DNA of 64,000 bases from Parabacteroides sp. An277 (GCF_002159645.1 NZ_NFJB01000015.1:30317-94316), one strand, 5' to 3'; counted from the stretch's first letter, positions 7,829 through 16,853 are shown. A program made the numbers and translations. The notes: generated by a model not told the origin, from the letters alone.

Positions 7829-8965
7829 ATGAACGTTTTATGTATTCAAGCGGATGTGAATTTTTCACGTGCCCGCAACGCAGAACATGTTACCCTGCAC
7901 AACAACTTGCTGGCGGAGGTTCCAGAGGATGTAGCTAAGGCGCAAGGGTTTGAAACTCCTCGGTTTAATTATGCGGCGGCGGTCAATCGGGAAAATGATT
8001 GTTTCTTGGTAAATACATCTTTCACGGAGACGGAAGACATGTTAACGACGGATAAGGTCCGTGATAATGGTTTTTATTTGATTGCAAACGTGGTAGACGC
8101 GTATGCCAACTTCTGTTTGGACGACGCGCTGGCTGCGGCGGCCAAGCGGTTGGCGCGGATTATCAAGCCTTCGCGCGGTGCGGCGACGAAACCGTATGCC
8201 GAAGAAACCGCGATACTGGACGACGTGTACGAAAAGTTGCAAGACGAGGCGAATGCGGCCGACATCGAAGCCCTGCACCTGACGGACGCGCTGGCGAAGG
8301 CGAAGGAGGCGAACGACGCGTATAACGCACTGTATGTGGAACGTACGCGCACGATGAATACCCGCAATGTATCGGCTAACATGAAGCAACTCCGCCCGCA
8401 GACGGATGAAGCGTTCCGGCAACTTGCCCTCGCCATCAACTCCTATTATATGGTTAATTTCCTCTCCACCAAGGACGCAGAAAAGGAGGCGGCGCTCTCG
8501 AAGATTATCAACAACATGAACGGACTGCTCTACCAGCACGACCGGACTGTCCGCACTCGCCTGGGATTGGGTTCGAAAGGGAAAGACGACAAGCCCGAGC
8601 CGGAACCGGAACCCACCCCGGAACCCGAACCCATCACCCCCGAAATCACCGCCGTCTACCAAAAAGAGGGAGGCGACCCGGAGAATCCGAACCGCATCGA
8701 GCGAGGCAAGCAAACCGGCGTGGAATATCAAGGATTTACGCTGAAGGGACAGGATGGTACGCTGGAGCACGTCATCGGGCTCGTCAATGATCAGGATTAC
8801 ATCGAATGGATTAACCCGGAGACCATCACTAACGTCACAGAGACCAGTTGCGAATTTACGATGGTTCCGGATTTGACGGAAGGACAATACAAAGTCCGCA
8901 TCGAAACTTACGATGGCGGTAGCCCGCTGGTAGTGGAATATCCAGAGCCCATCACGTTGTGGTAA
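7829..8965 (+). CDS. DUF6261-like protein with C-terminal Ig-like domain (paralogue 1)
   Basis: Function unknown. The 378 residues have two parts. Residues 1-250 are mostly helical and resemble the Bacteroidales family I know as DUF6261 (tentative). After a Pro-Glu repeat linker (PEPEPEPTPEPEP) comes a domain of about 100 residues rich in beta strands, starting ITAVYQKEGGDPENPNRIE, probably Ig-like. There is no signal peptide or membrane segment. A paralogue at 34712-35818 on the other strand is weakly similar in the N-terminal part but nearly identical in the C-terminal domain. Both have a 40 bp array upstream and the same non-coding tail downstream. Confidence 0.8.
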   Translation: MNVLCIQADVNFSRARNAEHVTLHNNLLAEVPEDVAKAQGFETPRFNYAAAVNRENDCFLVNTSFTETEDMLTTDKVRDNGFYLIANVVDAYANFCLDDALAAAAKRLARIIKPSRGAATKPYAEETAILDDVYEKLQDEANAADIEALHLTDALAKAKEANDAYNALYVERTRTMNTRNVSANMKQLRPQTDEAFRQLALAINSYYMVNFLSTKDAEKEAALSKIINNMNGLLYQHDRTVRTRLGLGSKGKDDKPEPEPEPTPEPEPITPEITAVYQKEGGDPENPNRIERGKQTGVEYQGFTLKGQDGTLEHVIGLVNDQDYIEWINPETITNVTETSCEFTMVPDLTEGQYKVRIETYDGGSPLVVEYPEPITLW

Positions 8966-9086
8966 TTTTCAATTGACAATGGAGAATTGACAATTGACAA
9001 TGAAATGCTTGTAGGGGGCGGATTGTATCCGCCCTATTTTTTTGCCCGCCCCTACGAACGGGGAAAATTGTCCATTGTCAATTTTG
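8966..9086. repeat. Dispersed non-coding repeat, copy 1
   Basis: Directly after the DUF6261-type stop: AATTGACAATGGAGAATTGACAATT-type direct repeats, then an inverted repeat of GTAGGGGGCGGA and CGCCCCTAC type, then AATTGTCCATTGTCAATT. The same element follows the paralogue at 34577-34711 with only a few differences. In the first 60 bp it is more conserved than the coding sequence before it. Confidence 0.8.
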
Positions 9087-9107
9087 TATCCGTTCTATTC
9101 ATGCCAT

Positions 9108-9224
9108 TTATAAATTCTTTAGCCATTTCTTTCCGGCCGGCGTTTTCATCCAGACAAGGATGCCGATGCCGACGACATTCATAGCGATGAACAGGATTAG
9201 CAACGGTTCTAATGAGATTTCCAT
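9108..9224 (-). CDS. Small membrane protein, 38 residues
   Basis: Short frame read directly from the sequence: it starts MEISLEPLLILFIAMNVVG and ends KKWLKNL before a TAA stop. One hydrophobic segment (about residues 6-25) is followed by a basic tail, so it would be a single-pass inner-membrane micropeptide. Its ATG is 3 bp after the stop of the 81-residue membrane protein upstream, an operon-like spacing. Function unknown. The start is not supported by a separate promoter. A chance frame cannot be excluded at this length, but the hydrophobic/basic pattern and tight spacing favour a real gene. Confidence 0.55.
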   Translation of the reverse strand: MEISLEPLLILFIAMNVVGIGILVWMKTPAGKKWLKNL

Positions 9225-9227
9225 ACA

Positions 9228-9473
9228 CTACTGTTTTATAATGTTATTACCAATTTGAGCAAATACATAGGTGGCACTTATACCAAGAGCCACTATTCCC
9301 CAGAGCACAGGTTTCTGTTGACCCGAAATCATCGTCACAATACCTCCCGCGACCAAGCTCGTAAAAGCTATCTTCGCCAAATCATAGAAGAAACTACCCA
9401 GCTTTTCGCGGCCTACTTTTAGCTTCTCCTTGTTTTCTTTCTGCAGCTCTTGCTGCTCCGCAAATTTTCCCAT
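9228..9473 (-). CDS. Small two-helix membrane protein (DUF6722-like)
   Basis: An 81-residue protein of unknown function. Residues 1-30 are highly charged (MGKFAEQQELQKENKEKLKV), followed by two hydrophobic segments (about 33-52 and 57-75) split by a short GQQKP turn. This layout matches a Bacteroidales family I recall as DUF6722; the name is tentative. A TAACTTTG promoter element lies 29 bp upstream, and the 38-residue membrane protein follows 3 bp after its stop, forming a two-gene operon. Confidence 0.75.
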   Translation of the reverse strand: MGKFAEQQELQKENKEKLKVGREKLGSFFYDLAKIAFTSLVAGGIVTMISGQQKPVLWGIVALGISATYVFAQIGNNIIKQ

Positions 9474-9501
9474 ATAAGATTGTTTTGTGATTAATATGTT
9501 G

Positions 9502-9509
9502 CAAAGTTA
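9502..9509 (-). promoter_or_regulatory. Promoter -7 element for the small membrane operon
   Basis: TAACTTTG on the minus strand, 29 bp before the ATG at 9473. Confidence 0.5.
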
Positions 9510-9552
9510 CTATTTTCCACTTAAAAATATGTCTACAGAGGAGAATTAAATA

Positions 9553-9582
9553 CAAAAATAGCCCCGCACGGTACGGAGCTAT
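9553..9582 (-). terminator. Intrinsic terminator of the T9SS operon
   Basis: On the minus strand, after the gldN stop, ATAGCTCCG pairs with CGGGGCTAT (one C/T to G mismatch tolerated) and is followed by TTTTTG. It closes the porP-gldKLMN operon. Confidence 0.75.
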
Positions 9583-9613
9583 TCCTATCTTCTTTTCTAT
9601 GATGCAAACCTTT

Positions 9614-10714
9614 TTATCTCCGACGACGGACGCTGCGGACGGGCGTCGATTTCTGTGCTTTCGGAGCCTTGGCCGCTTTGACGTTGCTGTCGCTTTCTTT
9701 CTCTTTAGCCTGCGCCTTGGCCGCCTTCTTAGCCTCTTTTTCAGCCTTCTTGCGCGCCTCTTTAGCCTCCTTGGTGTTGGCCAGGGCGGCCGTATCGGGC
9801 TTCATCCAAAGCGAATCCTCGAACGAAACAAGCTGCTTTTCGATACGCGCCTGCTCGGCTTTCAGCGAATCGGGCGTGGGGCAATAAGCCTGGAGCGGCT
9901 GGTTCATGAGATTTTGCGTCTTGATGATTTCACCATTAAACATACGCTGACGGAAATAATCGTCGATGGTAAACATCGCGGCATTGTTGAGGTTCGACGT
10001 CATGAGATAAGCGTTTGTGACGTAAGGCCGGATGTTCTCGTACGGAAGCCAAAACATCGGGCTGGTGGTGAGTCCGAAATCGCTGTCTATTGTCAACAAC
10101 GGACAAATAGCCAATATTTTCACGTCGAAGAGCGAGTTGTTTTGGTCGAAATACCAAGCCTCTTTGACATAATATGAGCGGACCTGCTCGGAAGGCACGT
10201 CACTCTCGTTGATGACCAACGCCGGCTCTTCTCCCCGCTTGCCAGGCACCTCCTCGTAATAGACATGGAAGCGGTCGAGCAGCTCTTTGAAATTAACCAG
10301 GTGCGCGTCGTCGAACACTTCGTAACCATCCAAATATTCATATACCTGCAATTTCCCTTCGCTCAAGAGCTGGAAGATAATCGTGAAGAGATTCATCTGG
10401 CCATTCATAGGGCGGACAGGATAATACAGCGGAGCATTCTGTTCCTTCATCAAATCGACCTGCCGATAGATGACACGCATCCAGCGCGCATTGCCGATTT
10501 GCTGCGTCATGCGTTCGTTCAACTCCTGTGCACGAAGAGTCAATTCCGGCAATCCGTTATCCTCTTTCTTTTCAGCCCGTTCACCCCGGCTGGCACGCGG
10601 GCTTTTCCGTTGTTGTTGGGTTGTCTGCGTGGTCGTATTCTCCTCTTGCGCTTCGGCAGGAAGCACTATCATCCACGAAAGGAGGCAGGCAACTATGTAA
10701 TATAGACGTTTCAT
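9614..10714 (-). CDS. gldN: Type IX secretion component GldN/PorN
   Basis: GldN (PorN) is the periplasmic partner of the GldK/PorK lipoprotein; together they form the large outer-membrane-associated ring of the type IX secretion system and gliding apparatus. The 366-residue precursor has a Sec signal peptide (residues 1-22, ending in PAEAQ) and the family's central region (VIYRQVDLMKEQNAPLYYPV and WYFDQNNSLFDVKI). The last 55 or so residues form a Lys/Ala-rich, highly charged tail ending in RSVRRRR, longer than I expect for the family. It is the last gene of porP-gldK-gldL-gldM-gldN, 14 bp after gldM, with a terminator downstream. Confidence 0.95.
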   Translation of the reverse strand: MKRLYYIVACLLSWMIVLPAEAQEENTTTQTTQQQRKSPRASRGERAEKKEDNGLPELTLRAQELNERMTQQIGNARWMRVIYRQVDLMKEQNAPLYYPVRPMNGQMNLFTIIFQLLSEGKLQVYEYLDGYEVFDDAHLVNFKELLDRFHVYYEEVPGKRGEEPALVINESDVPSEQVRSYYVKEAWYFDQNNSLFDVKILAICPLLTIDSDFGLTTSPMFWLPYENIRPYVTNAYLMTSNLNNAAMFTIDDYFRQRMFNGEIIKTQNLMNQPLQAYCPTPDSLKAEQARIEKQLVSFEDSLWMKPDTAALANTKEAKEARKKAEKEAKKAAKAQAKEKESDSNVKAAKAPKAQKSTPVRSVRRRR

Positions 10715-10728
10715 ATTCAGTGTACAAA

Positions 10729-12297
10729 TTAGTTTACAATTACTTCAATCGTCGAGATCTTACGTTCAATGCCATCCGGACCTTTTGCGATGACATTCGT
10801 GATATAAAAACGTTTACCCCGCGAAAGGCGACGAATATAATCTTTTTGCCGTTGCGAGAAATTCGTTCCCTGCGCTACTTCGGGAATGGCATTTCCCATC
10901 GAATCAAAGAAAGTCAACTCAAAACTCAGGACCGTGTATTTCACATTCAACAAATCATCGTCGATAGCCGCCAAAATACCTTCTGCCTCCACCAAATTAC
11001 GCTTCGATATTTTTCCGCCACGGAACTTACGCACGTTCCCATTCTCGTCCTTATATTCGATGTAAGGAGAAGGGTCGGGCAAAGCGCGGACACGAAACGA
11101 GGTTTTAGCCATCTCGACGCTGCGACCATCAGACATACGAGCATTCACGGTAATAACAGCTTCCGTCCCTACTTTCGAGGGACGCGCTTCCCAGAGTTCG
11201 CCTTTGCGCGTCAAAGTGCCGTTCGTCATAGACGCCGTCACATTCCCGCTCGGGACACCGGGGACAGCAATACGAATCGGATTGGCAATACCCGCATAGA
11301 GCACATTCATCAATGTAGGGGCGACCGTCGCGCTCGGCTCCGTCACGAAATATTCGCTCTTGAAAGGATATTGCGCCATCTCTCCTTCGCTATTCGGCAT
11401 TTCGATATAACCTTCGATGGGGAATGTACCCGTAGAGCCCGTCGTCACACTAAACAAACCCTTATTTTCAGCCGGAAGCTCTTTACCATTGACAAAAATC
11501 GTCGGACGTTTGGTCGAATCGACTGCCGAAAGCACAATGTTTGCCTGATACTGGCTTCCCCGCATAACGATTTGGCTCTGCGGGATGACCTGCGCCCGGA
11601 TTTGATTCACACGATAATCACCCACATCCACACTGCTCAGCAAGTACGACAACGCTTCGCCCTCCGCATAGCGGATATCGCTCTGCATCTTTGTTAGAAG
11701 CGTAATGGCTGCAGCCACCGGCATATTCTCGAAAAGAGCGCTTTCCCACGTCTGCTTTGAACGTTTCGACTTATTGGGCAATTCCGTACTAAGCGCATTC
11801 CGGATAATACGAACTTTTGCTGAATCGCTTATCAACGTGCTAAGATGCTCGCGATATGTATCTATTGAGAGACGAAGGTTCTTACCCTCCCCTTTCATCG
11901 GTGCCAACATGACGCGTGCAGCAGCTTCGAGGTCATCTTTGTGTTCAATATTCTCCACGTTTGCATCTTTACCATCCGCAATCTCGGCAATACGTTGTTT
12001 CAAATCTTGGATATAATTATATAAGGAATCCGATTGTTGCTTCACTTCCCGACTTTTTTCATACCATTCTTTTACTTTGACGGGATTAGATTGATACGCA
12101 TCTCCCAGTTGTTGCGCCACCATGTTGTTCCGATGCGTAGAATTGTCGATGGAAGTGCGCAAACTATCTTGTACCAGCTCAAAGCCATCGAGCACCTCTG
12201 AAGAGACGTTCAACGCCATCATCGCGATGAACACCAGATACATCAGGTTGATCATCTTCTGACGTGGTGAATTCGGATTGTTTGCTATTCCTGCCAT
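10729..12297 (-). CDS. gldM: Type IX secretion motor component GldM/PorM
   Basis: GldM with GldL forms the proton-driven motor of the type IX secretion system. It crosses the inner membrane once and reaches through the periplasm to the GldK/GldN ring. The 522-residue protein has its membrane segment near residues 15-35 ([20 protein letters not shown]), a long helical stretch to about residue 220, then the strand-rich periplasmic domains typical of GldM. The length matches the family. It lies between gldL and gldN in the standard order. Confidence 0.96.
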   Translation of the reverse strand: MAGIANNPNSPRQKMINLMYLVFIAMMALNVSSEVLDGFELVQDSLRTSIDNSTHRNNMVAQQLGDAYQSNPVKVKEWYEKSREVKQQSDSLYNYIQDLKQRIAEIADGKDANVENIEHKDDLEAAARVMLAPMKGEGKNLRLSIDTYREHLSTLISDSAKVRIIRNALSTELPNKSKRSKQTWESALFENMPVAAAITLLTKMQSDIRYAEGEALSYLLSSVDVGDYRVNQIRAQVIPQSQIVMRGSQYQANIVLSAVDSTKRPTIFVNGKELPAENKGLFSVTTGSTGTFPIEGYIEMPNSEGEMAQYPFKSEYFVTEPSATVAPTLMNVLYAGIANPIRIAVPGVPSGNVTASMTNGTLTRKGELWEARPSKVGTEAVITVNARMSDGRSVEMAKTSFRVRALPDPSPYIEYKDENGNVRKFRGGKISKRNLVEAEGILAAIDDDLLNVKYTVLSFELTFFDSMGNAIPEVAQGTNFSQRQKDYIRRLSRGKRFYITNVIAKGPDGIERKISTIEVIVN

Positions 12298-12325
12298 TTG
12301 TTTCGATTTATCAGTCCTTTATTAC

Positions 12326-13363
12326 TTATCTTGCTCCGTTGTAAGGTTGTTGTTGATAACCATAAGGAGGTTGTCCGGGATATGGATTCTGTGGAGCTTG
12401 GTATGTTGGTTGCTGCGGCGGATACATATTAACCGTCATCGCTTGAAGCAAACGACTATATACCTGGTTCAATTGAGCCAATTGCTGCGTCATTTTCTCA
12501 GTCTCGCTACGGAATACAGAACTATCCATCACTGAGCCATCATACATCTCGCGAATACGATTCAGGCTGGCATTAATGCGCTCAATATTATCCATCTGCA
12601 TCGTGATACTTTTCATCTGCATTTCGTAAGCCGCGTTCAAACTGGCAATATTCCGGCTTAAGCCATCCATTTGTTCGGCATAATTCTGGGAATTATTAAC
12701 GATTTCTTCTGAATTTCCAGCTATATTTTTGTATGAATCCAAGAGACTGCCGGAAGCATCCGTCAGCGAATGAGTGATTTGATTAAACTTCTCCATCTGT
12801 TCTGAAACAGAAGAGAGCTGTTCCAAGTATTTTTGGGTAGCTTCCGTCAATTCCGCCATCTTAGAAATCTGCTCAGAAGCATCGCTCAATTTCTTAATGC
12901 TTTCAGAAAGATTTTTTGTATCTTCCGCGGTAACATTCAATCCTAACGAAGCTGCGGCAGCAGCTCCCGCCTCCGGATTGACAGTGCCAAACGTTCCTCC
13001 ACCTTGCATTTGGATAATGGTCCCACCCGTATTGATTCCGTTTGTTGCCGTAGCATTGTTGTTGCCATCTTTTGAAAAAGCTGGACGGTCCAATGGGTTC
13101 TTCGACTTCAACACCGGAAAGACATCTTCCCAATGATACTCATCATTCGGACGTTCAAAAGCGGAAATAAAGAATACCGCTGCCTCCGTTATCATGGCAA
13201 AGAACAGAATCTGATTAGCATACGGCAAATGCAATAATTTGAACAAAGCACCCAAAATTACAATAGAAGCACCCCAGCTATAACAGAAGTTCAATACGCG
13301 TTTTCCTTTCTCGCTGGAAAGGAACATTTCAATTATATTCTTATATCTTCTATATTTTCCCAT
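12326..13363 (-). CDS. gldL: Type IX secretion motor component GldL/PorL
   Basis: GldL is the inner-membrane proton-channel part of the T9SS motor. I place the start at 13363 (MGKYRRYKNIIEMFLSSEKG), giving 345 residues; a longer frame from 13426 would overlap the end of gldK and adds no family sequence. Two membrane helices lie at about residues 28-45 and 52-72, with a conserved Glu in the second (ITEAAVFFISAF). A Gly/Asn-rich linker follows, then a long coiled-coil region, and a Pro/Gln/Tyr-rich tail. It begins 14 bp after gldK. Confidence 0.95.
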   Translation of the reverse strand: MGKYRRYKNIIEMFLSSEKGKRVLNFCYSWGASIVILGALFKLLHLPYANQILFFAMITEAAVFFISAFERPNDEYHWEDVFPVLKSKNPLDRPAFSKDGNNNATATNGINTGGTIIQMQGGGTFGTVNPEAGAAAAASLGLNVTAEDTKNLSESIKKLSDASEQISKMAELTEATQKYLEQLSSVSEQMEKFNQITHSLTDASGSLLDSYKNIAGNSEEIVNNSQNYAEQMDGLSRNIASLNAAYEMQMKSITMQMDNIERINASLNRIREMYDGSVMDSSVFRSETEKMTQQLAQLNQVYSRLLQAMTVNMYPPQQPTYQAPQNPYPGQPPYGYQQQPYNGAR

Positions 13364-13377
13364 ATCGCTGTTTATTT

Positions 13378-14808
13378 TTATTTCTTTCCTTTCGATTTTG
13401 AAAAACCAATTTGTGTCCGCGCACAACGGAAGCCGATATACGAGCGTGTTTCATTCTGATATTCAAAGCTGCGTATATCCGAACGGATGAATTGTGAGAC
13501 ATCTTTCCATGAACCGCCACGTACGACTTTCTTTTTCATGGCATACGGATCTTCCTTCGCCGCATTATATCGAAGCTCCGGATTGATATCACTCATTTGG
13601 CTTGGTCCTGATTCCGAATAGGCCGTCGAAGTCCATTCCGACACATTCCCAGCCATATCATACAATCCAAATTCATTCGCAGCAAATGAACCGACACGAG
13701 AGGTAATCAGATGTCCATCTTCTGTGTAATTTCCTTTTCCAGGCTTGAAGTTTCCAAGGAAGCATCCTTCGCCCGTAGCCAAATCATCGCCTGACCATGG
13801 ATACTTATTTTCATTTTTTCCGCAACGAGCCGCATATTCCCATTCTCCTTCAGTAGGAAGACGGAATGGTTCGATAACCTGTCCTGCAGGTAAACTGAGT
13901 GAATTCTTATACAGCATTGTTCGCCATACACAGAATGCTGTCGCCTGCTCCCACGAAACGCCTACGACTGGATAATCATCGTAACCCGGATGGTTGAAAT
14001 ACATGCGCGTATAAGGTTCGTTGTATGAATTATTGAAATCATTCACCCAGCAATTTTCATCTGGATAAATATTCACAATACGTGTATGCAGAAAATCCCA
14101 CGGACCACTCCGAGGGCGGGTAATCGTTTCATTTACAATATTTCCCTCTTCATCAATATACGCTGTATCTTTGGAAATCATAATGACTTCATTAGGATCA
14201 ACTTGAATATCTGTATTACGGACACGGTCAGCGGGATCCATCTGATTCTTTCTTAAAGCAGCTGCGGTATAATCGTACCATTCATATTTGTAAACCATCT
14301 GTTTGGCATCCAATTTCTTCTCACCCGTTACGGGATTAGTATAATAGACACTTTCGATGGCTCGAATCTCATCTTCGTTTGCTCGCTTCCAAGGAATCGG
14401 ACGGCTCCAATCCAAATGCGGAGTCACAGGATCACCATACCGATCTTCTGTAATCTTGAACAAATCATTACCACCATAAGCGGGATCAGCCAAACGTTCA
14501 CGAATAATCGAATCACGTACCCAATAAACAAACTGGCGATATTCCGCATTAGTCGTTTCCGTTTCGTCCATCCAGAAAGCATCCACCGAAATTCCTTTCG
14601 GATTTGGCATAATCCCCCAAATAGAATCTTTCTCGGCCGGCCCCATGTCGAATGCGCCTCGTTTAATCAATACCATACCATAAGGAGCCGGTTCATTGAT
14701 AGCCATCGAACGCGCTCCCGTCACTTCTCCGCCTCCATTGGTAAACGACCTACCGCACGAAGTCAGCAATGAAGCCATTGCTAGAAGTATTATCCATATC
14801 CTTTTCAT
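13378..14808 (-). CDS. gldK: Type IX secretion lipoprotein GldK/PorK
   Basis: GldK (PorK) is the outer-membrane lipoprotein that forms the T9SS ring with GldN. The 476-residue precursor has a lipobox (LLTSC, Cys at about 18). The rest is a formylglycine-generating-enzyme-like (FGE-sulfatase) domain used here as a structural fold: GMVLIKRGAFDMG, DETETTNAEYRQF, PVVGVSWEQATAFC, RLPTEGEWEYAAR, GLYDMAGNVSEWT and the C-terminal IGFRCAR. Its start lies 4 bp after the porP stop. Confidence 0.96.
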   Translation of the reverse strand: MKRIWIILLAMASLLTSCGRSFTNGGGEVTGARSMAINEPAPYGMVLIKRGAFDMGPAEKDSIWGIMPNPKGISVDAFWMDETETTNAEYRQFVYWVRDSIIRERLADPAYGGNDLFKITEDRYGDPVTPHLDWSRPIPWKRANEDEIRAIESVYYTNPVTGEKKLDAKQMVYKYEWYDYTAAALRKNQMDPADRVRNTDIQVDPNEVIMISKDTAYIDEEGNIVNETITRPRSGPWDFLHTRIVNIYPDENCWVNDFNNSYNEPYTRMYFNHPGYDDYPVVGVSWEQATAFCVWRTMLYKNSLSLPAGQVIEPFRLPTEGEWEYAARCGKNENKYPWSGDDLATGEGCFLGNFKPGKGNYTEDGHLITSRVGSFAANEFGLYDMAGNVSEWTSTAYSESGPSQMSDINPELRYNAAKEDPYAMKKKVVRGGSWKDVSQFIRSDIRSFEYQNETRSYIGFRCARTQIGFSKSKGKK

Positions 14809-14812
14809 ATAC

Positions 14813-15769
14813 CTATAATATACGTACGCTCTTATGTCGTGTATTTCCTGTCTTCGTTTTCTTCAGTTTTAATCGGTACTGAAGCACGATTTCATGATTT
14901 CCAGATGAACCTTTACTAATAGCTGTCGTCGGATACCCAAATGCATAACCCAGACTAAAACGCCCGATGTTCGCTCCGAGTAATACGCCGATAGATTCGT
15001 TCATCTTCCAAGAAATACCACCATTAAACATCTTATTATATTCCACGCGTGCCGTTACATCAAGATGGTGGTTGATGCCATCTGTGAGGTAAAACACGGA
15101 CGGTTTTAATTCAAATAACGGGTTTTTTAATTTTATATTGTATCCACCCATAAAATTAAGCATTCTACCAACGTAGGTATATACGGTTTCATCCAACTGC
15201 AATTCGGGCGCAGTAACATGCGTATATCCGATGCCTGCATAAAAGTTCTTATGGGTATAAAAAAGGCCTACATTGATATCCAATCCCATTGCATTAACCG
15301 ACCCTCCTTCCGGAAAGGCAGCATCCGACCGGTCGAATACATCACCTATCGTGCTTTGGGGCATATAAATACTATCCGATTCAAACGTGGAGTTATAAAG
15401 TCCGATTTGCAAGCCCCCGCTTAATACTCCTCCAAACAATTTCTGTTTATAAGCATACTGGAAACCGATGTTCGTATTTTTGAAAAGTCCGATGCTTTCC
15501 AGATAGGCTGTGATTCCAATGCCGTGGTTTGTATTCTTTATCTTGAGCGGCATATCTGCGTTGACAAAGAACGAACGGGGTGCCCGTTTAAAACCAGCCA
15601 TTTGTTGGTTGAAGAGTGCCAACATCCTCAAATCTTCGGTACTACCTGCCGCCGCCGGATTATAATAAGCCGTCGCCATAAAATAGTGACTCAAAGCCGC
15701 ATCATTTTGCGCCTTCAGGCCTTGCCACCCGAACATTGTCAATAACACCAGTAAAAGTATTCTCTTCAT
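14813..15769 (-). CDS. porP: Type IX secretion membrane protein PorP/SprF family
   Basis: PorP/SprF proteins are outer-membrane beta-barrels that work with the T9SS, some of them binding translocated substrates. This 318-residue precursor has a signal peptide (residues 1-20, ending in LKAQ), the family opening NDAALSHYFMATAYYNPAAAGS, and a barrel with GIGITAYLESIGLFKNTNIG and YAGIGYTHVT. It is the first gene of the T9SS operon in the same order as porPKLMN of Porphyromonas gingivalis. No clear TAnnTTTG box was found upstream. Confidence 0.93.
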   Translation of the reverse strand: MKRILLLVLLTMFGWQGLKAQNDAALSHYFMATAYYNPAAAGSTEDLRMLALFNQQMAGFKRAPRSFFVNADMPLKIKNTNHGIGITAYLESIGLFKNTNIGFQYAYKQKLFGGVLSGGLQIGLYNSTFESDSIYMPQSTIGDVFDRSDAAFPEGGSVNAMGLDINVGLFYTHKNFYAGIGYTHVTAPELQLDETVYTYVGRMLNFMGGYNIKLKNPLFELKPSVFYLTDGINHHLDVTARVEYNKMFNGGISWKMNESIGVLLGANIGRFSLGYAFGYPTTAISKGSSGNHEIVLQYRLKLKKTKTGNTRHKSVRIL

Positions 15770-15801
15770 ACGAATATGAACGTCAGACTTGCGGCTTTAT
15801 T

Positions 15802-15844
15802 GCCTCTCTCTTCAGAAAAACAAACGAGGCAGAGAGGCTTTTTT
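15802..15844. terminator. Hairpin between DUF2795 gene and porP
   Basis: GCCTCTCT and AGAGAGGC form an 8 bp stem (21 nt loop), followed by TTTTTT on the plus strand. All neighbouring genes are on minus, where the T run is absent after the stem, so this is either a weak terminator for the DUF2795 gene or a leader hairpin of porP. Confidence 0.4.
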
Positions 15845-15898
15845 GCCTTCCCTCCTCGTCGTGATTTTCATTTCCTTTTTTGCTTCAAATTCGGACAA

Positions 15899-16120
15899 TC
15901 AATATTCTTCCTCGTTGAAGAAGAAGTCTTCTTTGCTGGGATAATCGGGCCAAATATCTTCCATACATTCGTAGATTTCGCCTTCATCTTCCATTTCTTG
16001 CAAATTTTCAATTACCTCTAACGGCGCTCCAGAACGTTGGGCGTAATCAATCAATTCATCTTTGGTTGCGGGCCATGGCGCGTCTTCCAATTTTGAAGCT
16101 AGTTCTAATGTCCAGTACAT
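15899..16120 (-). CDS. DUF2795 domain protein
   Basis: A 73-residue acidic protein of a family widespread in Bacteroidetes, function unknown. It shows the family signature PWPATKDELIDYAQRSGAP followed by EVIENLQEMEDEGEIYE and an acidic WPDYPSKEDFFFNEEEY tail. There is no signal peptide or membrane segment, so it is cytoplasmic. A TACTTTTG promoter element lies about 55 bp upstream; it appears to be a single-gene unit. Confidence 0.88.
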   Translation of the reverse strand: MYWTLELASKLEDAPWPATKDELIDYAQRSGAPLEVIENLQEMEDEGEIYECMEDIWPDYPSKEDFFFNEEEY

Positions 16121-16172
16121 AGTTTTTTCGTATTAAAGACTACCTTGCGATAGTCAGGTTTCAAATTTTCCG

Positions 16173-16180
16173 CAAAAGTA
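16173..16180 (-). promoter_or_regulatory. Promoter -7 element for the DUF2795 gene
   Basis: TACTTTTG on the minus strand, about 53 bp before the ATG at 16120. Confidence 0.5.
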
Positions 16181-16192
16181 TAATAATATTCT

Positions 16193-16750
16193 TTAGCTAC
16201 AAGTATAATCCCAAAGAATTTCTTTTCCATTATGTCGCAAACACTCTTTTCGCGCCAAAACGAACAGATAATCAGAAAGACGATTGATAAAAACCAAAAC
16301 GTTTTCTTCTACTTCGCTCTCTTCCGCGAGGCTGTAAATGCGACGCTCTGCCCGGCGACATACCGTACGGCATACGTGGGCGAGCGAAGCAGAACGACAT
16401 CCACCGGGAAGAACGAAGTGTTTCATGCGGGGCAAACCTTCGTTAATGCGGTCGATTTCCTGCTCCACGCGGACAATATTCTCCGCGGATACTTGACTCT
16501 GTACGCGGATAGCCGTGGTGTTCGGGTCGGTGGCAAGATAAGAGCCCACCGTAAATAGTTTATGCTGGATGAACATCAGGAAGTCCAAGTCCTCAGCGTC
16601 GTCGATAGCCGTCATCAAAAGGCCGATAAACGAGTTCAGTTCGTCGATGGTACCATAGCTTTCGATTCGTCGGTGCGCTTTCGAAACACGTTGCCCGCCC
16701 ACGAGCGAAGTCTCGCCTTTATCACCGGTGCCTGTATATATTTTTCCCAT
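16193..16750 (-). CDS. Cob(I)alamin adenosyltransferase (PduO type)
   Basis: Transfers the adenosyl group of ATP to cob(I)alamin to make adenosylcobalamin, the cofactor of methylmalonyl-CoA mutase in propionate-forming Bacteroidales. The 185-residue protein is one PduO-type helical domain: KIYTGTGDKGETSLVGGQRV at the N terminus (ATP site), GTIDELNSFIG, a VLPGG segment, then HVCRTVCRRAERR and the FINRLSDYLFVLAR signature near the C terminus. It follows the TrpB-like gene on the same strand with an inverted repeat between them. Confidence 0.95.
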   Translation of the reverse strand: MGKIYTGTGDKGETSLVGGQRVSKAHRRIESYGTIDELNSFIGLLMTAIDDAEDLDFLMFIQHKLFTVGSYLATDPNTTAIRVQSQVSAENIVRVEQEIDRINEGLPRMKHFVLPGGCRSASLAHVCRTVCRRAERRIYSLAEESEVEENVLVFINRLSDYLFVLARKECLRHNGKEILWDYTCS

Positions 16751-16797
16751 TCCTTTTCCCTTTGAAAATTGATAGTTGAAAATCGAAAAGAAATAAA

Positions 16798-16841
16798 CTA
16801 TAATCGTCGGCGATTATAGGCATAAACCGCGACGATTATAG
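16798..16841 (-). terminator. Inverted repeat after TrpB-like gene
   Basis: CTATAATCGTCG and CGACGATTATAG form a perfect 12 bp stem. The loop contains a third copy of the motif (GCGATTATAG), so two alternative hairpins are possible. It lies 12 bp after the TrpB-like stop on the minus strand and is followed by a T-rich stretch. Confidence 0.55.
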
Positions 16842-16853
16842 TTAGATTCTTTT

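Noticed and set aside
10528..11697. 389-codon frame on plus inside gldN/gldM
   Set aside because: Antisense to T9SS genes with strong family matches.
13364..13426. N-terminal extension of GldL
   Set aside because: It overlaps the gldK end region and lacks GldL sequence; the family start MGKYRRYK is at 13363.
15776..16021. 81-codon frame on plus opposite the DUF2795 gene
   Set aside because: Antisense to a recognised family gene, without promoter.
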